Below, one piece after another: positions 8,228 through 16,437 of a DNA stretch of 16,703 nucleotides (positions are counted from its first letter, which is position 1; every line of letters begins with the position of its first letter). Position numbers and translations under genes: made by a program. The stretch comes from Flavobacteriia bacterium (GTDB lineage Bacteria; Bacteroidota; Bacteroidia; Flavobacteriales_D; Crocinitomicaceae), in assembly GCA_009923965.1 (NCBI GenBank), contig RFSL01000006.1, positions 1-16,703 of the forward strand, in the 5' to 3' direction. Below the pieces are notes generated by a model. The model worked only from the letters and a program-made list of their open reading frames with translations, was not told where the DNA came from and did no database searches.

Positions 8228-9916
8228 ATGAAATCTTTATTATTTATTATTCTTTTTTCACTAGGCCTAATTGCTTTTTCGCAGGAAGGGAAAAAAGTGC
8301 AATTTGTTGGAGGTGCGAGATCCTTAATTTCACAAAGTGATTTTACTTCTGATGTTTCAGATACTGTTACTGCACCAAAAACTACGGGAGGATATGCTTT
8401 AATTGATTTGGGATTTAAAATTAATCCAAATGAAAGCACCGAAATTTTGGGAATGATTCGAATTAAAAATCAATTTGGAGGCTTTTATGGAGCTGGTGTT
8501 ACCTTTGATGTGCGACAAATTCATGTGAAAGGAGTTGCAGGGAAAGTTCTTCGCTACCAAATTGGAAACATTGACTACAAACTAACACCTTACACTTTTT
8601 ACAACCACAATCCTGATTTATTAGTTCAATCTCTGGGAATAAATAAAATTAAAGAAGAGGTGCTAAATTATGAGTCTTTCTACAAAAATAACAATTGGCG
8701 ACAGCAAGGAGCAGCGGCAGATTTCGCCATTCAGTTTCCTAAACTCATTCAAGAATTGAAGTTTAATGGATTTATTACCCGATTAAATCCTAGCGCCTCA
8801 AATGTGCTGGAACGACTATACGGTGGTGGTAATGTAATTATGAAACAAAGCAAATACCTAACAATTGGAGTTAATCATGTGCGCGTTTTTGATCTATTGC
8901 AAACAGCAGATAATGATAATGCTTATCGAAATGTAGTAAACTCTATAAGCTACGATTTAAATAAAGATGGAGAAAAAATTAAACTCTCCCTGGATGGTGA
9001 ATCGGGCATGTCAAAGAGTTTTTCAACGCAAAATGCTGAAGGAGGATTGAGTGACTTTTTTATCCATGTAAAAGGACAAGTTTCCTTCAAAAAATGTGGC
9101 TTAAAGCTAAAAATGGCGTACATGGAAAATGGAGCAGATTTCCGAAGTTTTGGTGCACAATCAAAAAGAATGGACTTCAATCAAGTAAATTCTTTTTATG
9201 AACGCTACACAAATTCTCAAATACTTAGACCTTTATCTTATTATGATTTATATAATGATCCTACGCTCTACAGCAGTAGTATTTCTACGAAAATTATGTC
9301 TTTTAATCCTTCTATAAACAATGTTTTGCCTTACGGAATTGCAACTTTTAATAGACAGGGGTTTTATGCAGGATTTAATTATTCAGATCCTAAAAAAATC
9401 ATTGCTGCAGATGTAACTTTCTATAGACTTGGAGAAATTCGTGGGCAAGGAACCACACAATTGCGTTCATTCTCATACCTTACATCAACAGTTTCTTTTA
9501 ATTTATCAAATTGGATGCATTGGAAGAAAAAACAAGTATTTCAACTTGGATTGGCTTACCAAGAAACTAATCGAAGTAGTCAATTTACCTTTGAACAAAT
9601 TAATTTAAAATCATTAACTACTTCACTTGGTCTTGAATTAGAAATTTGTCCTGATTTGTATTTATTGGGCTCAGCTTTTTTATTCTCAAGTAAAGGAAAT
9701 GAATCTATGCCTGTTCGAACTCCTGAAGGAAATATTATTAATTTCAATGAATACCTTGTAGACGGAAGGGAAATAAATTTATCTTCTGGGATAAAATTTA
9801 ATTTCTCAAAAGAAGTTTATGTTGCAGCTGTTTACGAATCAAATAAGAATAATTTCTCTGCAGAAAACCCATATAAATACAATCAAATACTTCTTTATTA
9901 TATCATGAAATTTTAA
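8228..9916 (+). CDS. Outer-membrane beta-barrel protein, unassigned family (paralogue B)
   Basis: The 562-residue protein begins one base after the previous stop. Its signal peptide ends at IAFSQ (residue 19). It has barrel-like strand composition and ends YYIMKF, with a terminal Phe. The motifs GNIDYKLTPYTF (113-124), NWRQQGAA (156-163), GQVSFKKCG (283-291) and NRQG (375-378) match in order and similar spacing those of paralogue A, so the pair probably arose by an old duplication. No TonB box or plug is visible. Function is unknown; a passive or ligand-gated sugar channel is one possibility, and a structural partner of paralogue A is another. Confidence 0.72.
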   Translation: MKSLLFIILFSLGLIAFSQEGKKVQFVGGARSLISQSDFTSDVSDTVTAPKTTGGYALIDLGFKINPNESTEILGMIRIKNQFGGFYGAGVTFDVRQIHVKGVAGKVLRYQIGNIDYKLTPYTFYNHNPDLLVQSLGINKIKEEVLNYESFYKNNNWRQQGAAADFAIQFPKLIQELKFNGFITRLNPSASNVLERLYGGGNVIMKQSKYLTIGVNHVRVFDLLQTADNDNAYRNVVNSISYDLNKDGEKIKLSLDGESGMSKSFSTQNAEGGLSDFFIHVKGQVSFKKCGLKLKMAYMENGADFRSFGAQSKRMDFNQVNSFYERYTNSQILRPLSYYDLYNDPTLYSSSISTKIMSFNPSINNVLPYGIATFNRQGFYAGFNYSDPKKIIAADVTFYRLGEIRGQGTTQLRSFSYLTSTVSFNLSNWMHWKKKQVFQLGLAYQETNRSSQFTFEQINLKSLTTSLGLELEICPDLYLLGSAFLFSSKGNESMPVRTPEGNIINFNEYLVDGREINLSSGIKFNFSKEVYVAAVYESNKNNFSAENPYKYNQILLYYIMKF

Positions 9917-9919
9917 GCT

Positions 9920-10921
9920 ATGAAATACTATATAACCTTAAGCGCACTAATTCTCGTTCTTTTTTCTTGTCACAAGAAAGATTCCAAAATTGATGGTCCA
10001 TCTTTAGAAGATTTAAACGGACAGTTCTCTGTTCTAAGTCCGCTTGCAGCATCTATAGATTCTGTTGACTTCGCAAGTGGAGAAACAGTTTATTTTACTG
10101 CCTTATTTTCAAAAACATCAGAATGGAATTTAAAAATAACCGGCTTAGTTTCTGGGGCAGTTAAAACAATGACAGGTACAAGTAATGAACTCAATGCAAG
10201 TTCTTCACTTTGGAGTGGTGAAACGACCAATCTGCCAATTTTTAAAAATGAAAACTGTAAAGTAGAACTAACATTTCCGAATGAAACAGATACCTTAATT
10301 ACCTATGTTAAAGTACTACAAGCAAAAGTAAATTCAGGTTTTCTTATATCAGATTTTGAAAATGGGTTTAATAGCGGATGGACATCATTTATTCAGTCTG
10401 GAGCGAACATGAATTTCCAAGTGCTTTCTGATGCAAGTTCCCCACAAGGAAATAAATACTATAATATGGCTGGAACAGTTAATTGGGATTGGTTAATTGG
10501 ATATGTATACTTTAAATCTACTGCATATGGAGGAGCTCCCGCTTTCCCCTTGAGTGCAAACCCAAATAGTGTTTATTTTAATGTGATGATTTATGGTGAA
10601 TCTGGAACAACAAATAGCATTGTGCTTTTTCAATTTGAAGAAGATGAAAATAGTGATGGTGTATTTACCACAGCAAGTGAAGACATGTACGCCAGGGAAA
10701 TAAAAGTTGATTGGGCCGGATGGAAACTTGTCTCCATCAAATATAGCGATTTAGAATACTTAGTAAATGGCGTTCCTGCAACTCCAAATGGAAATGGAAC
10801 TCACGATTCAAACAAAATTAAAACTATAAATATGCTTCATTTAGCAAATCCAAATTCAGGGTTTGCAAAATCCAAGTTAGATTATATCATTTTTACAGAA
10901 AATGGGCCATTGGTTCCTTAA
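9920..10921 (+). CDS. Lipoprotein with Ig-like and galactose-binding-like (jelly-roll) domains
   Basis: The 333-residue protein has a lipoprotein signal with predicted lipidated Cys17 (LVLFSC), followed by HKKDSK, whose Lys/Asp content may favour surface export in Bacteroidota. Residues about 30-135 look like an Ig-type domain. Residues about 140-328 look like a jelly-roll carbohydrate-binding domain opening with SDFENGFNSGW and closing with a 'KLDYIIF' strand. An acidic loop EDENSDG (241-247) resembles a calcium site. It starts 3 bases after paralogue B. It could be a surface glycan-binding protein standing in for SusD or SusE/F, but it shows no SusD-like TPR helices. Ligand unknown. Confidence 0.8.
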   Translation: MKYYITLSALILVLFSCHKKDSKIDGPSLEDLNGQFSVLSPLAASIDSVDFASGETVYFTALFSKTSEWNLKITGLVSGAVKTMTGTSNELNASSSLWSGETTNLPIFKNENCKVELTFPNETDTLITYVKVLQAKVNSGFLISDFENGFNSGWTSFIQSGANMNFQVLSDASSPQGNKYYNMAGTVNWDWLIGYVYFKSTAYGGAPAFPLSANPNSVYFNVMIYGESGTTNSIVLFQFEEDENSDGVFTTASEDMYAREIKVDWAGWKLVSIKYSDLEYLVNGVPATPNGNGTHDSNKIKTINMLHLANPNSGFAKSKLDYIIFTENGPLVP

Positions 10922-10927
10922 AATAAC

Positions 10928-12187
10928 ATGAAAAAACTTTCTTTCTTCTTTGTTTTCTGTAGGCTAGTTTCTTGGTCTCAAGATCTTCCTAAACAAAAAA
11001 CACTTCTTTTAGAAGAAGTAACAATCCTAGAAAAAAATTACGGCTTTAAAAAAGTAGGCCTTTACGATGAAGAGGAAGCAAAATCGTATTCAATTAAAGG
11101 GTTTTCCCAACTTTCTATTTTCGACAATGATTTCTCAGATGAAGTTTGGTCGACAAAAAATACATCTTGTATTAAATTAAACTTAAAAGAAGATGAAAAA
11201 GATAAATTTTTAAGTGTGAAATGGAACAAAGACCAAGATGGCTGTGATTGGGTTGGAATGGGATTTGGTTGGGATATGTGGGCTGGAAAAGACATGAATT
11301 TTGTAAAAGATACGCTTGCGATGGAATTAGAAGTTCGTGCAATAGGAAAATCATTTACCAATATTCCCTGGGCGTTCTGTTTTGAAGATTATTCTGGCGC
11401 TCAAGCATGGTTAGGCTACAATAAATCTTTTTTGTTGGCAAATGAAATTACGTCAAATTGGACAAAAGTCCGGATTCCTTTCTCCCTGTTTCCTTTTGAA
11501 GAAAATAATTTTGATTTGTTCAATGTAAAACAACTAATGGTTCAAGTTTTTGGTGAAGGATCCATAGAGATTAATTCTATAAAACTAGTTCCTAATTCCA
11601 CAAAATTACGTTCTGAAGTAACTTGTCTCAAAGTCAATAAAAAAATAGAACTTGGAAAGAATGAAAACTGGAATATTGCTGTAGCTAATTCTTTTGGTTC
11701 TGGACATTCCTTTGCTACTTTATATACAAAAGATTCGTTATTTATCGCTGTAAAAGTTATTGATGCTACACCACAAGTCAACAGCGAAAAAGATGAAAAA
11801 TTATGGAATGGAGATGCGATAGAAATTGCTTTTTCTACCAATCCACAGGCAGACCCAAAAAGAAAATCATTCTTGCTCAGCGATCAACATTTAGGAATTA
11901 ATTGTGGCGCCACTCCCTATGTTTGGGATTGGAAAGAAAATAAACGCATGGAAAAAGTAAAATTTGTCTATTCAAAAACTGCTGATGGCTATTTTCTTGA
12001 ACTTGCAATTCCTGTAACAGAATTATTTAAAACTAAATTACTTCCTGAAGCTGCATATGGCTTCGAAATTGCAGTTGATCTAAGTGGAGATGATGGCAAA
12101 AGAAGTCGGCAAGAAAGGTGGAACAGCATTTATGCTGAAGGATTTCATTTATCTCCAAGCAAATGGGGGACTTTAATTTGTGAATAA
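10928..12187 (+). CDS. Secreted protein with CBM11-like jelly roll and CBM9-like (DOMON) domain
   Basis: The 419-residue protein has an N-terminal signal-like segment ending SWSQ, with an odd Arg12 inside the hydrophobic stretch. Residues about 55-222 resemble a CBM11/CIA30-type jelly roll: 'FDNDFSDEVWST', aromatic strands and a closing IEINSIKLV. Residues about 230-419 resemble CBM9/DOMON: LWNGDAIEI (292-300), DGYFLELAIP (353-362) and a terminal FHLSPSKWGTL. Known members of these families bind beta-1,3-1,4-glucan or cellulose (CBM11) and xylan or cellulose ends (CBM9). No catalytic domain is seen. It is the last gene of the operon, 6 bases after the lipoprotein. A periplasmic or surface glycan-capture role is inferred. 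Confidence 0.78.
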   Translation: MKKLSFFFVFCRLVSWSQDLPKQKTLLLEEVTILEKNYGFKKVGLYDEEEAKSYSIKGFSQLSIFDNDFSDEVWSTKNTSCIKLNLKEDEKDKFLSVKWNKDQDGCDWVGMGFGWDMWAGKDMNFVKDTLAMELEVRAIGKSFTNIPWAFCFEDYSGAQAWLGYNKSFLLANEITSNWTKVRIPFSLFPFEENNFDLFNVKQLMVQVFGEGSIEINSIKLVPNSTKLRSEVTCLKVNKKIELGKNENWNIAVANSFGSGHSFATLYTKDSLFIAVKVIDATPQVNSEKDEKLWNGDAIEIAFSTNPQADPKRKSFLLSDQHLGINCGATPYVWDWKENKRMEKVKFVYSKTADGYFLELAIPVTELFKTKLLPEAAYGFEIAVDLSGDDGKRSRQERWNSIYAEGFHLSPSKWGTLICE

Positions 12188-12203
12188 CAACGTTATTTGT
12201 TTA

Positions 12204-12662
12204 CTACAACACATACGCGTTTAATGACATAGCAATGCATAACCATAAAAGATAAGGCAGAATAAGAAATGTTGCCGTAGAAGTTAATGTTAATCTTAGA
12301 TATTTGTTTATTAATATTAGTGTCATAAATAATAGAATTAGCAATAGGAGCCCTAATAAAATCTCGTGAAAATTAAAAAAAACAGGATTCCAAGCTATAT
12401 TTAAAATCCATTGAAGTATAAAAAGTCCAACTGTTTTTTTTGGTAAGGGTGACGAAAACGCTCTCGCACAGTAAATAGAATAAAGAATCATAATAATTGT
12501 CCATGCTATCCCAAAGAAATAACCTGGAGGAGTCCATGGTGCTTTTTGAAGATTCTTATACCAAGTATTTGAGCCAGGACTTGAGCCCATTAAAATACCT
12601 CCCAAATACAAGCCCCCGAAATTTATTATCAAGAAGACAAAAAATAAAAGTGTTTTTTTCAT
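12204..12662 (-). CDS. tspO: TspO/MBR family membrane protein
   Basis: The 152-residue protein has about five hydrophobic helices, as is usual for TspO. Family marks are WYKNLQKAPWTPPGYFFGIAW (33-54, Trp-Pro-Pro loop), LNIAWNPVFF (87-96) and PYLLWLCIAMSLN (136-148). TspO proteins bind porphyrins and cholesterol-like ligands and are linked to stress or tetrapyrrole handling; the actual role in this organism is not shown. Its ATG overlaps the stop of the upstream gene (ATGA), suggesting translational coupling. It converges tail-to-tail with the glycan operon, with 16 bases between stops. Confidence 0.9.
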   Translation of the reverse strand: MKKTLLFFVFLIINFGGLYLGGILMGSSPGSNTWYKNLQKAPWTPPGYFFGIAWTIIMILYSIYCARAFSSPLPKKTVGLFILQWILNIAWNPVFFNFHEILLGLLLLILLFMTLILINKYLRLTLTSTATFLILPYLLWLCIAMSLNAYVL

Positions 12663-13069
12663 CGTATTAAAATTCCTTTTAAACCAATTATTTCTATCAT
12701 TTTCATGCTTTCTTCTTGAATAGAGTGCGCAGGAAATACAAATTGCTTGTCGTACAGCACATCATTTACCCAAAAACTCACCCAATATTCATTAGAAATA
12801 GCAAATAATTCTGGTAAAATAGGTTCGATTTTGGCAGCTTCATTTGGCAATAAAATCTCCATGCTATGTCGAATTGTACTTGTTTTTATTTTCTCGCCAG
12901 TACTAGGATTCTCGCCAAAACCTGTGCAAGTGATAATAATCCCTTCCATAATATCATCTCGTAAATTGAGGAGATAAATACTGTATTCTTTTTCTCCGTC
13001 TGCTAATGAATTTTGTGTAAGCGCAATGGCAACATTTTCAACTTTAGGGACCAACAATTCTTTTTTCAT
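12659..13069 (-). CDS. Small conserved hypothetical protein
   Basis: The 136-residue protein has no signal peptide or membrane segment and is rich in beta-strand pattern, for example 'KEYSIYLLNL' and 'YWVSFWVNDVLYDKQFVFP'. It resembles, from memory, a short Bacteroidota family that carries 'TSTMRH'- and 'KFVF'-like motifs and is sometimes mislabelled as a phenylalanyl-tRNA synthetase subunit. It shows no tRNA-synthetase motif, so that label should not be transferred. The coupling to tspO by a 4-base overlap is the only functional hint. It is 45 bases downstream of lipB. Confidence 0.75.
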   Translation of the reverse strand: MKKELLVPKVENVAIALTQNSLADGEKEYSIYLLNLRDDIMEGIIITCTGFGENPSTGEKIKTSTIRHSMEILLPNEAAKIEPILPELFAISNEYWVSFWVNDVLYDKQFVFPAHSIQEESMKMIEIIGLKGILIR

Positions 13070-13114
13070 TGCTTTTGATATTAATATTTTAACTAGTTAC
13101 TCTTAAATTCTGAT

Positions 13115-13831
13115 TTATTCGTTTAGTATTCTGCTTGCTTTAAAATCAAATAGCTCCGCTAAATGAACGAGTAATTTGTCGGCCACTTCCTCCAAATCTA
13201 ATTCTCTTCCCAATTCTTTTTTCATCGAAGTAACAGCCTTGTCATCAATTCCACAAGGAATAATGTTAGAGAAAAAACTCAAATCTGTATTTACATTAAA
13301 ACCTATTCCATGCATTGTAACCCAGCGAGAGCTTTTTACACCAAAAGCACAAATCTTACGCGCAAGAGTTGTATCTCCGTCAAGCCAAACACCTGTTAAT
13401 CCTTCGATACGATTAGCAGAAATTCCATACTCAGCTAATGTAAGAATAATGGCTTCTTCCAAAAATCGCAGATACTTATGAATGTCTGTGAAGAATTGAT
13501 CTAAATCAAAAATAGGATATACCACTAATTGTCCAGGCCCATGATAGGTAATATCTCCACCACGATTGATTTTATAAAATTTTGCTTCCTTGGCATCTAA
13601 TTGGCTTTCATCAAGCAACAAATGGGCTTCTTTTCCACTCTTTCCAAGCGTATAAACATGTGGATGCTGACAGAATAATAAATGATGCTCTGGAAGTTCT
13701 TCCGTTTCTCCATTTCGGCGAGCAATTTTTAAGTCTATAGAGGACTTAAAAATAGTTTCTTGAAAATCCCAAGCCTCTTTGTAGTCGATAAGACCCAAGA
13801 AATGACAAAAGACTTTTTGGTTATCCGACAT
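13115..13831 (-). CDS. lipB: Octanoyl-[ACP]:protein N-octanoyltransferase LipB
   Basis: LipB transfers octanoate from acyl carrier protein to lipoyl domains of 2-oxoacid dehydrogenases and the glycine cleavage H protein, the first step of lipoate formation, in the cytoplasm. The 238-residue protein shows the family signature RGGDITYHGPGQL (90-102), TGVWL (146-150), and the catalytic pair Lys159 (ARKICAFG) and Cys193 (IIPCGI), matching the Lys/Cys dyad of characterised LipB. Length is slightly above the E. coli enzyme, with an N-terminal extension. It starts inside the stop of the preceding isomerase gene (TAATG overlap), so the two are probably co-translated. No sign of damage. Confidence 0.95.
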   Translation of the reverse strand: MSDNQKVFCHFLGLIDYKEAWDFQETIFKSSIDLKIARRNGETEELPEHHLLFCQHPHVYTLGKSGKEAHLLLDESQLDAKEAKFYKINRGGDITYHGPGQLVVYPIFDLDQFFTDIHKYLRFLEEAIILTLAEYGISANRIEGLTGVWLDGDTTLARKICAFGVKSSRWVTMHGIGFNVNTDLSFFSNIIPCGIDDKAVTSMKKELGRELDLEEVADKLLVHLAELFDFKASRILNE

Positions 13832-14814
13832 TAAAAGTTAGATAATTCGCCTTTTAAATAATCAATAATCTCAATGTCCATGATATCCGCTTCATTCATC
13901 TCACATAAATAATAGGACGACCAATCCACTAAATGAATTAAATAAAGAGATCGTTCAATAAATGAAGATCCTTTTGCACTTAAAACATAAATTTTACCGG
14001 CTTTTTTCTCAACCGCGGACATTGTTATTTCAAGGCGCTTCTGATTGCGAGGATGTAAATCTCCGGTACTAAAAAACACAGGCGCAAAACGATTATCTCC
14101 TCCAGACCATCCCACTAATTCGTTGTGATTCATTTCTGGAATCGTATGCTGCCAACCTAAATATTTAGCGTTTTCATTAAACTGCTGGCGCGCACGGACA
14201 ATCACTCCCTCGTATTTTGTTTCGGAATAAAAAACCCCTACTTTACCAAATAAGAATAAGGCAAGATCTTTTCCTATTTCTTGGATTTCTGAAATGCTTT
14301 TACTCAAAGTGTTTGCACTTTGCGACATTGTCTCTAAGTGTTTTGGGGAAGTAAATCCTAATTCAGCGAAAATATGAAGTAACTGAACAAGCGAAAAAGC
14401 TAAGGCACTTCTTGGGGGATTTCCACCAGGAACAATTATGCAATCATAGCCATTTTGCGCACAGAATGACTTTAAATTTCCACCACTTGTTATTCCAATA
14501 ATTGAACAGCCCAATGCATGAGCAGCATTTATACTCATTGTTGTTTCTTCGGTATTTCCTGAATACGATGAACCTATAACCAAGGTATTTTTATTTGCAA
14601 ATGCAGGCAAAGTATATTCATTGCTTAAACTTACAGGAATTTTTATTTCGTCTTGTATCCAATTTGCAACAATTTTTGCGCCGATACCTGAGCCACCTAA
14701 ACCACAAATAATAATATTGTGAATTTCATTTTTTGGTGTGCGAATAGTACTTGATTGAGCAATAGCAATCGCATCATGGATATTTTGTGGGAACGCTTCA
14801 ATTAATGATTTCAT
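13831..14814 (-). CDS. Bifunctional phosphoglucose/phosphomannose isomerase (SIS domain)
   Basis: It interconverts glucose-6-P, mannose-6-P and fructose-6-P in the cytoplasm. The 327-residue protein has two SIS domains: ICGLGGSGIGAKI (36-48) and SYSGNTEETT (83-92) bind the sugar phosphate, and GGNPPRSALAFSLVQ (130-144) is typical of this subfamily. From memory of the archaeal PGI/PMI structure, the catalytic Glu and His lie 16 residues apart in NENAK...NHNE; here Glu214 and His230 keep that spacing, and Lys321 near the C-terminus fits the conserved Lys. It begins 24 bases after pccB ends and overlaps lipB by one base. It would feed glucose released by the GH3 enzyme into glycolysis, but the adjacency may be incidental. 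Confidence 0.88.
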   Translation of the reverse strand: MKSLIEAFPQNIHDAIAIAQSSTIRTPKNEIHNIIICGLGGSGIGAKIVANWIQDEIKIPVSLSNEYTLPAFANKNTLVIGSSYSGNTEETTMSINAAHALGCSIIGITSGGNLKSFCAQNGYDCIIVPGGNPPRSALAFSLVQLLHIFAELGFTSPKHLETMSQSANTLSKSISEIQEIGKDLALFLFGKVGVFYSETKYEGVIVRARQQFNENAKYLGWQHTIPEMNHNELVGWSGGDNRFAPVFFSTGDLHPRNQKRLEITMSAVEKKAGKIYVLSAKGSSFIERSLYLIHLVDWSSYYLCEMNEADIMDIEIIDYLKGELSNF

Positions 14815-14838
14815 TTCTTATTTATTTTTTTATTTGAT

Positions 14839-16380
14839 TTATAAAGGAATATTCCCATGCTTCTTTTTAGGCAGCGTCTCTGCTTTATTTTCTAACATTT
14901 TGAATCCTATAAGTAATTTATTTCTTGTTTCAGCAGGGAAAATTACCTCATCAACAATTCCTCGCTCAGCTGCACGATAAGGATTTGCAAATAAATCTCC
15001 ATATTCTGCTTCTTTTTCCAATAATTTCGCTTGAGAATCGGCGGCTTCTGCAATTTCACGCTTAAATATAATCTCCGCTGCACCTTTTGCTCCCATAACT
15101 GCAATTTCTGCACTTGGCCACGCAAAAACAAGATCAGCACCGATACTTTTAGAGTTCATAACACAATAGGCTCCTCCGTACGCTTTTCTTGTAATAACCG
15201 TAATTCTTGGGACAGTCGCTTCGGAAAAAGCATATAATAATTTTGCCCCATGTGTAATAATTCCACGCCATTCTTGATCAGTTCCAGGTAAAAATCCAGG
15301 AACATCTTCAAAAACAAGTAAGGGGATATTAAAAGAATCGCAAAATCGGACAAATCGGGCTCCTTTTCGTGAAGCGTCGATATCCAAAACACCTGCCATA
15401 GCTGAAGGTTGATTCGCTACGACACCAATCGTTCTTCCCTCTAAGCGAGAGAATCCCACCACAATATTTTTAGCAAAATCTTTTTGAACCTCCCGAAAAC
15501 TTGTATCATCAACAATGCAATCAATGAGCTTTCTAACATCATAAGGAACACTTACATTCTCAGGGAGAATTTTTTCTATTTTGGTTAATTTACTTTTAGA
15601 AAATTTAAAGACCGAGGTTGTAGGTGCTAATTCATAGGCATTTTGTGGAAAATAAGTTATTAAATCGCGCACATTTTTTAAGCATTCTACATCATTTGCA
15701 GCAGTAAAATGATTAACCCCTGATTTTTCTGCATGGGTTTTTGCTCCACCTAAATCTTCCGATGTCACCTCTTCATGGGTAACCGTTTTAACAACATTTG
15801 GACCAGTAACAAACATATAGGAGGTTTCCTCCACCATAAAAATAAAATCTGTTAATGCCGGAGAATAAACCGCGCCACCGGCAGAAGGGCCCATAATTAC
15901 AGAGATTTGTGGAATTACTCCCGAAGCTCGTGTATTACGGAAAAAGATATCAGCATAACCAGCTAAGGAAACAACGCCTTCTTGAATACGCGCACCACCA
16001 GAATCATTTAAACCAATAAATGGCGCACCATTCTTCATGGCTAAATCCATGATTCGGCAAATTTTAGCAGCGTGTGTTTCGGAAAGAGAACCTCCCAATA
16101 CTGTAAAATCTTGCGAAAAAACATAGACTAAACGACCGTGAATAGTTCCAAATCCTGTGATTACACCATCTCCTGGAATTCGTTGATTTTCTAAGCCAAA
16201 GGTTGCTGCTCTGTGTTCAACAAAAGCACCTATTTCTTGAAAAGAGTCTTCGTCTAACAACAAGGTAATCCGTTCAGATGCTGTTAACTTTCCTTGTTGG
16301 TGTTGTTTTTCAATACGTAACTTTCCCCCTCCAAGTTTTGCCTCTTCTCGTCTTTTTGTTAATTCTTGGTTTTTATCCAT
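14839..16380 (-). CDS. pccB: Acyl-CoA carboxylase carboxyltransferase (beta) subunit, PccB-like
   Basis: This subunit moves the carboxyl group from carboxybiotin to acetyl- or propionyl-CoA. The 513-residue length matches PccB. The N-terminal carboxyltransferase half shows SGGARIQEG (127-135), GPSAGGAVYSPALTDF (164-179) and VTHEEVTSEDLGGAKTHAEKSG. The C-terminal half shows DVPGFLPGT (359-367), KAYGGAYCVM (399-408) and AWPSAEIAVMGAKGAAEI. The residue that sets acyl-chain preference in actinobacterial enzymes (Asp in PccB, Ile in AccB) is Cys406 here. The biotin carboxylase/BCCP partner is not in the window. It leads the minus-strand metabolic block and is 24 bases upstream of the isomerase. 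Confidence 0.94.
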   Translation of the reverse strand: MDKNQELTKRREEAKLGGGKLRIEKQHQQGKLTASERITLLLDEDSFQEIGAFVEHRAATFGLENQRIPGDGVITGFGTIHGRLVYVFSQDFTVLGGSLSETHAAKICRIMDLAMKNGAPFIGLNDSGGARIQEGVVSLAGYADIFFRNTRASGVIPQISVIMGPSAGGAVYSPALTDFIFMVEETSYMFVTGPNVVKTVTHEEVTSEDLGGAKTHAEKSGVNHFTAANDVECLKNVRDLITYFPQNAYELAPTTSVFKFSKSKLTKIEKILPENVSVPYDVRKLIDCIVDDTSFREVQKDFAKNIVVGFSRLEGRTIGVVANQPSAMAGVLDIDASRKGARFVRFCDSFNIPLLVFEDVPGFLPGTDQEWRGIITHGAKLLYAFSEATVPRITVITRKAYGGAYCVMNSKSIGADLVFAWPSAEIAVMGAKGAAEIIFKREIAEAADSQAKLLEKEAEYGDLFANPYRAAERGIVDEVIFPAETRNKLLIGFKMLENKAETLPKKKHGNIPL

Positions 16381-16395
16381 GATTTCTATGTGCTA

Positions 16396-16403
16396 CAAAA
16401 ATA
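16396..16403 (-). promoter_or_regulatory. Candidate -7 element (TATTTTTG) upstream of pccB
   Basis: On the minus strand TATTTTTG matches TAnnTTTG and lies 15 bases before the pccB ATG. The nearest TTG upstream is 27 bases away (16433-16431), longer than the usual 17-23, so support is partial. It would start transcription of the pccB-isomerase-lipB-hypothetical-tspO block. Confidence 0.3.
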
Positions 16404-16437
16404 AGCTAAAATGATGTAATTTAAGCTAATCAAGACC

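Noticed and set aside
9920..10921. SusD homologue
   Set aside because: The lipoprotein is beta-rich with Ig-like and jelly-roll features and lacks the helical TPR architecture and length (about 500 residues) of SusD.
12183..12197. Inverted repeat AATAAC-AAC-GTTATT between convergent genes as a bidirectional terminator
   Set aside because: The stem is only 6 pairs with a single G-C pair and a 3-base loop, lacks a clear U-tract on either side, and overlaps the stop codon of the upstream gene; too weak to call.
12659..13069. Phenylalanyl-tRNA synthetase alpha subunit label
   Set aside because: The 136-residue protein shows no class II synthetase motif and is far too short; the label, if met in databases, is likely a propagated error.
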